This document shows positions 56,951 to 64,000 of a stretch of DNA of 64,000 bases, in pieces. The position numbers and the translations under genes are program-made. Under the pieces are notes generated by a model that saw nothing but the letters and a program-made list of their open reading frames with translations, was not told where the DNA came from and searched no databases. Position 1 is the stretch's first letter; every line of letters starts with the position of its first letter. Source of the stretch: Cryptomeria japonica (Eukaryota > Streptophyta > Pinopsida > Cupressales > Cupressaceae); contig NC_081412.1 in assembly GCF_030272615.1 (NCBI RefSeq), forward strand, positions 692,176,083 to 692,240,082, given 5' to 3'.

Positions 56951-58140
56951 TTAGTCCTTCAACCCAGTAGACATCATCTGCATTGCTCTTCCTATTAAGA
57001 GAAATAACTCCTTTACCTTTAACCGTGCAGGGTGAGTCGTTGCTAAATTAACAACACCTCCATCAAATTCTTTCAAGGAAATAAATTTGCTCCAATCACC
57101 AGTCATGTGATGTGAACAACCACTATCAATGATCCAATCATCAGAGTTATCCATCCTAGATACTAATGCCTTCTAGTCTGATATATCTTCCTTAATAGCT
57201 ACAAAGACAATATCTTCACTAGCATCATCATCAGATTCTTCATCATTGATACCACTATCAATAGCAATAAGAAAATCTCTTTTGCCTTTACCCTTATACT
57301 TCTTGAATTTATCTCTCTTGTGTTCATTTTGACCATTAGGACAATTAGCTTCTATGTGACCAATCTTATTGCATGCAAAACATTTTAAAGGTAATTTACC
57401 TTTGTATTTACCAGTGCCTCTAGACAACTGCTTTGTCAATAATGCTTCAAGCTCCACTAAATTATCTTCATCATCAGCATCTCTGCTGGATCTAGATTCA
57501 CAACCATGACTAGTATCTCTACTTTTTCTCACAGATGGGTTAGAAATAGAAGGTCTAAATATAGAATCAGATTTCTGTACACTTCTACCATCATAACCGT
57601 TTAATTCAAAAGAAGTAAGCTGGCCAATGATGGAGTCAAGAGTTACCTTAGTTTTATCAATGGACTTCAGCACCTGAATAGCTGCAACTCTAATAGCATA
57701 GACCGACAGTAGGGTTCTCAGTACCTTACTAATTACTATGGCATCTTCCACTTTCCCTCCTGCACTCTTAATTTAACCGACTATCTCTTTTATCCTTTGA
57801 CCATACTGCTAGATATTCTCACCTTTAGACATCCTCATGTCATCAAACTTTCCTCTTAGACTCTCTTCTTTAGCAATCTTAACATGTTCATAACCACTAT
57901 AAATCTCTTCAATTTTTTTCCATACTTCATATGTAGTTTCAAGACCATGAACATCTACATATTCAGCATTGGATAGGGAACTAATAATAGCCTCTAATGC
58001 AATATACTTAGTATCTACATGATCCCAATACTAACTTCCTAGACTCTTCATGTAAATCTTCATTATGTCGCTCCATATCCTATAGTTTTCTCTATTGAAC
58101 TTCAGATCTTCCTTCTTCATCATGATCTAGCAAATCTTTT
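56951..58140 (-). pseudogene. gag: E4 gag and protease
   Basis: Read leftward: Gag N-terminal part with ALEAIISSLSNAEY and HGLETTYEVWKKI (about 57900-58010), KVLRTLLSVYAIRV, the zinc knuckle CFACNKIGHIEANCP (about 57330-57385; all four ligands kept, C-x2-C-x4-H-x4-C), and the protease site DSGCSHHMTG (about 57090-57130). Stops near 57770 and 57810 and in the first 80 codons disable it. Confidence 0.87.
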
Positions 58141-58179
58141 CCTCAATTTGTTAGGCTTAGACCTTAGAGGACCTTAGAT

Positions 58180-58191
58180 GCTCTGATACCA
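58180..58191 (-). promoter_or_regulatory. E4 primer binding site (initiator tRNA-Met type)
   Basis: On the - strand TGGTATCAGAGC, the site common to plant copia elements and complementary to the 3' end of initiator Met-tRNA, lies two bases from the LTR end at 58194. Confidence 0.93.
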
Positions 58192-58193
58192 AT

Positions 58194-58300
58194 TGATGGT
58201 ATGATGAAATAAAAAGTATCTGGTAGATTACAGACAGGGGGTTTGAATCAGTAAATAGAAAAATTGATACAAACTTCCCAAACTCAAACTTAAAAATACA
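58194..58300 (-). repeat. E4 5' LTR remnant
   Basis: It matches the first 107 bases of 52323-53736 and stops at 58300 where E5 begins. Confidence 0.9.
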
Positions 58301-59248
58301 TGTTGTTCTCAAATTCTGATTCCCCTTTCCCCTCTGTAAGAAATTAGCAACTCTGTCTGAAAATAGAGAGATCAAGAAAAAAGAACCTTAGAGAAACATA
58401 TGACAAGGTTTCAAGAACCTTCTACACTTCAAAATTATCCAAAGTTCAGGCAAGTATACCTCTTGTGAATAAATTCACACTCTTAAAATAGATCCACAGT
58501 AAACCAATCTAAAACCAATGAATCTTATCGCCTCAAACACAAACTAAAACAATAAAAGAAAGCTTATGCTCATGTTCAGTATTGATCTACAAGAAATGTA
58601 GGAAGAGAACTACAATTGATACCAGTGCCTTATCCAGGCCACAAAGTAATCTAAATTAAACAAGGATTTCACAATTAAACATCTCCATACATATCATCAC
58701 TTTGGCTTCTATCAACCCCATACATGCCTGACATATGTAAGAGTCTTTCCTTATTAGACTAGACAGTGTTCATCAGATTCAAAGTCTCCAACAAAATAAC
58801 ATACTGACAGAGGTGTTCCTCATGTTTTTAATTCCTCTCCTAAAGAAGAAAGCTAAGAAACATATCTATAAAGACTGCATTACAATCCATGTTCAATTGA
58901 ATAACCCTAGATTACCCAAATGAAACTAGTAAATTATTGAAAGCACACCAGAAGACAACACAAGTTCTAGGCTCAAAAGTTCATGGTCTGTATATTGATA
59001 TTTATTTTGAAAAAAATCTTACAAAACTCAAAATATTCTCTATAAACTTAGAAAATCCCAGATATATTTCTGTAGAGTTTCTTTACAAATTCTTGCGATC
59101 ATTTCTAATTAGTCATGGTATCCATTTATAATAGTATGGATGCATACAAGCTTTGGACCTTTTCAAAAGGTTTGTTACAACAAACTTCTTGTTTGAACAA
59201 GAAGTAGCAAATCTTTTCCACTTTCTAACAACCCCTTTCTCGCAGTTG
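58301..59248 (-). other. E5 LTR, non-coding R-U5
   Basis: It is colinear with the R-U5 of E1 and E2. The conserved TATA box is at 59125-59130 (- strand). No gene is seen. Confidence 0.75.
59125..59130 (-). promoter_or_regulatory. Candidate TATA box, E5 LTR
   Basis: TATAAA within ATTATAAATGGATACC on the - strand, at the position shared by the family. Confidence 0.55.
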
Positions 59249-62200
59249 TCATTTTGTGGCTTCTTCTTGAACCTCTACATCGAGAACAACATACTTTCCT
59301 ATCCATTCCTAGTACACATCATCAGCAGGCCATGAGAAGTTGAAAAATTTCCCTTTTGTCTTGGCTAATCTCTTCCAAGAGTTCCTCATTTTATTGACCT
59401 TCGAATTTAGGAAACCATAGTGTGATCTAATTTTCTCTATCTCTTCAACCGTTCTGACAAATAGGGAAGTATCATCTGTATTAATGATTCCCTTTACCCT
59501 TAAAGATAGATTGGTTCCTAATTTATTAAGCCATATTTGTTTATCCTTCAATTGAATTATACTGGCAAAACCCCCTAGGAATAATTCAAATACTTGCTCA
59601 GTGTACTCTTTCTTATACAAGTTGATCTTCCTCTCTACATTATCTACTCCTTCTGCTAACTTTTCTAGATCCTTTGTCATGTCACAAGTAGATTTGATAA
59701 TGGGGTTAGCCCCTGCCTCATCATAAGATACACATATAAGTTCTAGATCCTCCTCCCTAGGCTTCCATTTGTTAAAAATAGGTATTAAGACAACCTTGTC
59801 TCCATTGAGCTCATTCCACATCTCCAAAACTTTAATCACATTATTATATACCAATGGTGATCCTATAGTGTCAGCAAAACTCAAAATTGTGGCCCTCACT
59901 ATCTCTTCATATTTATTTGCAAATAGGGTTTGAGCCTGTTTTAGCTTCTGCAACTCCTAAGGAGTGATCTCAACTGATTGGGAACTTGAAGGTGTAGGAG
60001 AACGTGGGAATTCAGTGATAGGACTAGTAGATGGAGGCTGTGCAGGAGAAGAAGCAATCATCAAGTTTGAGGTCTCACCTTGATGGTATTGACCTGCCAA
60101 TTGGCTTTTCAAATTAGCAATAATAGTGTCTCATCTCATTACCTCTCCTTTGGCATCATTGTAAGCTTTTAAAACTATCTGCAACTTAGCCTAGAGATCT
60201 GCCTTTTCCTTTGTTTCCTTCTCTACCACTACAACACTAAATTTTGCACTCTCTAAGACTATGCTAGCAGTCTCCACCACTCCAGTATTTTGTACTCTCT
60301 TCACTATCATACCTCCAAGGTAGCTCGACTCTGGGATATCCATTCTCTTTTTATTTTCATCTCTTTCCAGAGGCCACATGACCAAGGAAACATCATCCTT
60401 GCAGAAGGTTACTGCTTCCATAGTCTTGGTCTCTTTCCTGACTGCCTCTAGAGCTAAGGCATCTACTATATCCCATTCAAGGAGGATGAGTACACCTTTT
60501 CTAACATTTCCCTTCCTTGGTCAGGAGTAATGGTCTTAAACTCAGTGAGCATATCTTGCTTTATTTCTTCCTCCACCACAACTACATCCTTGTGGGGCTT
60601 CTCACTCTTCCTCTTCTCACATCTGGCATTAAATTTATCAATATTCTACTTCCACACAAATTGCATGAAAGCTCCTGAGGTAACAAATTTGCTATCAGCT
60701 AAGAACTCCTCACTGGCTTATTTAATGGTAGGATCCAATTCATGGCCTTTGAACTCATTGGTGGTTATGTTCATCTCAACATCTTCTGGCTCTTGAGGCA
60801 TTCCCTCTTCTATTTCATCATAGGTATAGTCTTTCTCCCCAAGACTCCCTAATTGCAACAATTGCCCAGCTGTTGCCTGCTCATCTCCTATATGTATAGG
60901 GGATTGAGATGGGGAAGACAAGGGCTCATTAGATTGCACTTCCTTTCCCACCCTTTTCTTCTTTGGGGAGTCCTGAATGTCAATGACATCTTATATTTTC
61001 CTCTTCCCTCTTGAAGTAGAAGGCTCCCCTGTTGTTGGCTCTAACACACTGTACTAGGATTTTCTATGCAATACATAGTCATGAGGAGGGATTGCTCTGG
61101 TAGATGTAGACCTAGAAAGAGCTAGTCTTACCTTCTCAAGGTTATTTTTAATCACCACTTCCCTCTTCTCCTTCAATGTTTTCATTACATCTTCAAATAA
61201 AAGAATTAGGAATTTTGTCTTTTCCTCAAAGGGGTGAAAATTTGACAAAGGGTCATAGCTGGTGTCAAATTGGTGCACCAATTATAAAGCCCTCTTGTAG
61301 GCCACCCATTTTTCTTTCCTTAGCTCCTGCTCATCCAAATCAAACTCATTTTTTATGAGGTCTTTGGGAAATTGGAATTGGTGTGGTCTGCCTTTTCATA
61401 CTGCCCTCATCCTAAACATACTGTTAAAGAAGTCTTCAGGGTCAGAAAACCTTGACACTGCAATGGATAAATGGTAGGGCTGAAAGAAATCCTCAAAACA
61501 CTTCCACCCACCTTTAGTAATCACAAACTGATGTGCTATTGTTACTATAGGGAAAATGGTCCCTTTTCCTTTGTTAGATAGCTCTACCTATTGCACACTT
61601 CCAATCTGCCTGAGGACTTCTACAATTCCTACTTTCAGTGGGACCTAATATTGCAACAAAAATGGAGTGCCTCTGAAACCACATATTCTGAAAACTATGA
61701 AAACAGGGTACAAGTACATGTCACCCCAATTGTGGATAATTTTGATTCCTTCAGCAAACTCTTTTGGCCTAAGAAACTCCAAAAGAGCATTAGGGACCCT
61801 TGGATTCTCTGAGCATAAGAGAATTCTAATCTTGGATGCAAAGCATTTATCAAACTTTAAGTAGCTAGCATCTTCCCTGTTCCATGACAGCACTATGCTC
61901 GATAATTGAACTAGTATTTTATCCCCATCCTTTTCTTTTACCAGATCCATCTCATTGGCAAAGTAGTCACCTCCCTTGAATAGAAATAGATGCATGAGAA
62001 GGGAGTACCATCGAAAAGGACTATCCACCTTACCATTCTTTATCCCTATCAAGACTTCATGGATTGCATCAGTAATATAGGGGGCATAATCAAATGTGAC
62101 TACCAGAGAAGGATTTAAAATTTGAGCTATCATTAACATGTAATGAGTTGGCATGTTCACTTCAACATCCTCTTGAAAAATCTAGCAGAGTGACTAGTAT

Positions 62201-62823
62201 AGTCCTTTGGCTCTAAGAGTGAATAAATTTAAGGAGAAAGGCTCCATGGAATTAGGTCCCACAACAGTCAATCCACCTATTTTAACAAAGAATTCTTTAA
62301 GAGGGCCATTTCTAAGATGATTCCTCTATGCATTGTAGACCTAAGCCAATGATTTAAAATTATTGGGCTCCAAATTATTGGACACCTCACTGAGACCAAA
62401 TACATTTCCGAACTCATCATCATTTATTTCAATGAGGGTTTTTCCATTTATATCCGTAACACTTTTGGTAATAGGGTCATAGTTGTGTGCAATCTGAGTT
62501 AGGAGATCCACATCCATGAACACTCCAGGGACCACCAATTTACCTACATCCAACTCCCAAATATTGTTCATTGGGGTTGGGGAGTGTCTCATACTAAATC
62601 CAACCTTGAATAAACCCAAACTAGACAACCCTATCTATGGCTCTCTTAGCCAATTACCCTTGTCATACAACCCTTCTCCTATTCTCAAACGAGGAGCCTT
62701 GGGCACTAATTCTTTAACCTTAGCTGCTACGTTTGTGTACATAGACAACTATTCTAGGAAATCATCATAAATTGGTCTCTCTTGGTAATTAACTTTCCCT
62801 GTGAAGTCCCTTCTGGGTTCCAT
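59249..62823 (-). pseudogene. ORF1 in E5 LTR
   Basis: The start is the ATG at 62821-62823 (MEPRRDFTGKVNYQ). The likely end is the TGA at 59249-59251, with a C-terminus diverged from the other copies. Conserved blocks include WELDVGKLVVPGVF, MLMIAQILNPSL, WYSLLMHLFLFKGG, and a basic stretch SPKKKRVGKE near 60950 that fits a classical nuclear localisation signal. Several stops and frameshifts are present. One TAG, at the SLA-VYN site near 62340, is shared with both E2 copies. Function is unknown. Confidence 0.83.
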
Positions 62824-63840
62824 CTCAATGATATGCAATTAATTTAGTTACTATCACAACAATTCTTTAACAGAACAAAACCACAATTCAATCAAACTTT
62901 CAAGTAACTGGTAAGCAAGATACAAGAAAACCTATTTTTGGCCTGAAGAACTTTGCTCTGCACCAGCTTTTTTGCAATAACTCTTCGAAATGATGCCTAT
63001 ATTCAATTGATGTGAGCGTATATATGACAATTGGGTTCTTAACTACAATAGTAACACCACATGCTTTGACCATCACCTCAAAATTGAATTCATGAATGAA
63101 TTCAAAAATTTTGCTCCAACAAATCACAAAATGTCTGTGTTTCTATCACTTTCATGTTTTGCGATTTCACAAAGCCTAAAATCCGTGCTTCTTCATCAAG
63201 CAAAATCACACCAACCATTAGATCTAGTGAAACTTGCAAGGCTTTCACTTTATTGATTATTCTTCATCCAGTGAGTGGCTTAGATCTCTTTCACTATTTT
63301 GCGAAATCTAAACATCGTGCACATTCACCTAGTGAAACTACGCAGGCTGTCCGATCAAAAGGAACTTGATCAGTCTTTATTCTATGTTGTGACTAGCAGT
63401 TAACCCACTAATCATGCACCAATCATTTAAGACTAGCAGTTTCACTGTTTCACGAATGATAATTGCCTTGCATCTTTGGGCTGTGAAATAGCACTCACTG
63501 TAGGACCCGTTTTGAGATACCTACCCTTTAACAAACTTAACCAGTAGAAGTGGGCCCTCTGACTCAGCACCATCTGACTTGGCAACCTACTAGCAAAGGA
63601 AACCATCGTGTCAATCTTTTATTCATCGAACAACTTCCATAGGATCCACTTTAGGTCCGCCATGTGTATCTGACAACCTGTCTAATCATCAATGGTCTAA
63701 TCCATCCGTTCTGCCATGACATTGACCAAGTGGCTGCCATGTCACTTCGCTACTTCATGAAGGTTAAATCTCAGGCACCTTAGGTCTATGAAATAGCACC
63801 GACCGTTCGATCAAAAGGAACTTGATCGGTACTTACCTTC
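62824..63840 (-). other. E5 LTR U3
   Basis: No gene is supported. Two GATCAAAAGGAACTTGATC dyads (63353-63371 and 63809-63827) match those in E1. CGAAATAGC-like blocks recur as in the other U3 regions. Confidence 0.65.
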
Positions 63841-64000
63841 AGTACCCTTGGATTCTCTGAGCATAAGAGAATTCTAATCTTTGATCGGTACTTAATCGGG
63901 ACCCTTGGATTCTCTGAGCATAAGAGAATTCTAATCTTTGATGCAAAGCATTTATCAAACTTTAAGTAGCTAGTATCTTCCCTGTCCCATGAAAATACTA
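63841..64000 (-). repeat. Displaced ORF1 segment, partly duplicated
   Basis: The stretch from ACCCTTGGATTCTC at 63845 repeats at 63900 after a copy of TTGATCGGTACTTA. The second copy then continues as the ORF1 text of 61797-61893 (same strand, same order). So a piece of ORF1 follows U3 directly, out of place. Confidence 0.8.

Larger units (their letters stand above)
52323..58300 (-). mobile_element. E4: Ty1/copia element, minus strand, 5' LTR cut
   Basis: It contains 3' LTR (52323-53736), polypurine tract (53737), RNase H, RT, integrase, protease and gag (54069 to about 58140), PBS (58180-58191), and only 107 bases of 5' LTR (58194-58300) before E5 interrupts it. LTR ends are TGTTGGCATTTG and CATCATACCATCA. 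The rest of the 5' LTR should lie to the right of E5, outside the window. Confidence 0.92.
58301..64000 (-). mobile_element. E5: Tat-like LTR inserted in E4, runs off the right edge
   Basis: On the + strand E5 begins TGTTGTTCTC, the reverse complement of the LTR end GAGAACAACA. No PBS follows on its outer side, so this is a 3' LTR or a solo LTR. It contains R-U5, ORF1 and U3 of the same superfamily as E1 and E2, with its own subfamily changes. The last 160 bases are rearranged. Confidence 0.88.

Noticed and set aside
58141-58200. tRNA gene suggested by GGTATCAGAGC-like text
   Set aside because: Only 12 bases match a tRNA 3' end, next to an LTR end. It is the copia primer binding site.

Overview
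The window looks like intergenic nuclear DNA of a land plant with a large, repeat-rich genome. A gymnosperm is plausible, because the LTR elements are dense, nested and old, but nothing seen here fixes the species. I found no host gene, tRNA, rRNA, CRISPR array or bacterial-type operon. Nearly every base can be assigned to LTR retrotransposons inserted into one another, which I name E1 to E5 and N1.

Layout. E2 is a very large Ty3/gypsy element of Tat/Ogre type on the + strand. It holds a 5' LTR (1-4185, running off the left edge), gag, protease, an upstream RNase H and the start of RT (4190-8627). It resumes at about 36479-36721 and again at 43111-45512 (RT, RNase H remnant, integrase), and ends in a 3' LTR (about 45654-52172). 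E1 (8628-36478, - strand) belongs to the same superfamily and sits inside the RT of E2. It is structurally complete, with 6.3-kb LTRs at 8628-14923 and 30149-36478. E1's own RT is split by N1 (17360-25391, + strand), a gag-protease-only element with 5-bp target duplications. A Ty1/copia element, E3 (36722-43110, - strand), sits in the RT of E2 between two 110-bp direct repeats. To the right of E2 are a 150-bp copia gag scrap, a second copia element E4 (52323-58300, - strand), and the LTR of a third Tat-like element E5 (58301-64000, - strand), which cuts E4's 5' LTR.

Main biological point. The Tat-like elements carry a reading frame of about 1,210 codons (ORF1) inside the LTR, upstream of the primer binding site. 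It therefore occurs twice in each full element, and five copies are visible. Combining E1's two LTRs shows that ORF1 was uninterrupted when E1 inserted. A TATA box conserved in all five copies lies just downstream of ORF1, so ORF1 probably occupies U3. That is the layout seen for LTR accessory genes of some retroviruses, and it differs from Ogre ORF1, which lies after the PBS. The same family has an RNase H domain between protease and RT, while the ordinary RNase H after RT has lost its catalytic DASD motif.

How the parts work together. Gag, protease, RNase H, RT and integrase would form one polyprotein primed from the PBS. ORF1 would be a separately expressed, probably nuclear, accessory protein of unknown function. 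All copies here are decayed by stops, mostly of the C-to-T type, and by frameshifts, so none is likely to be active now.
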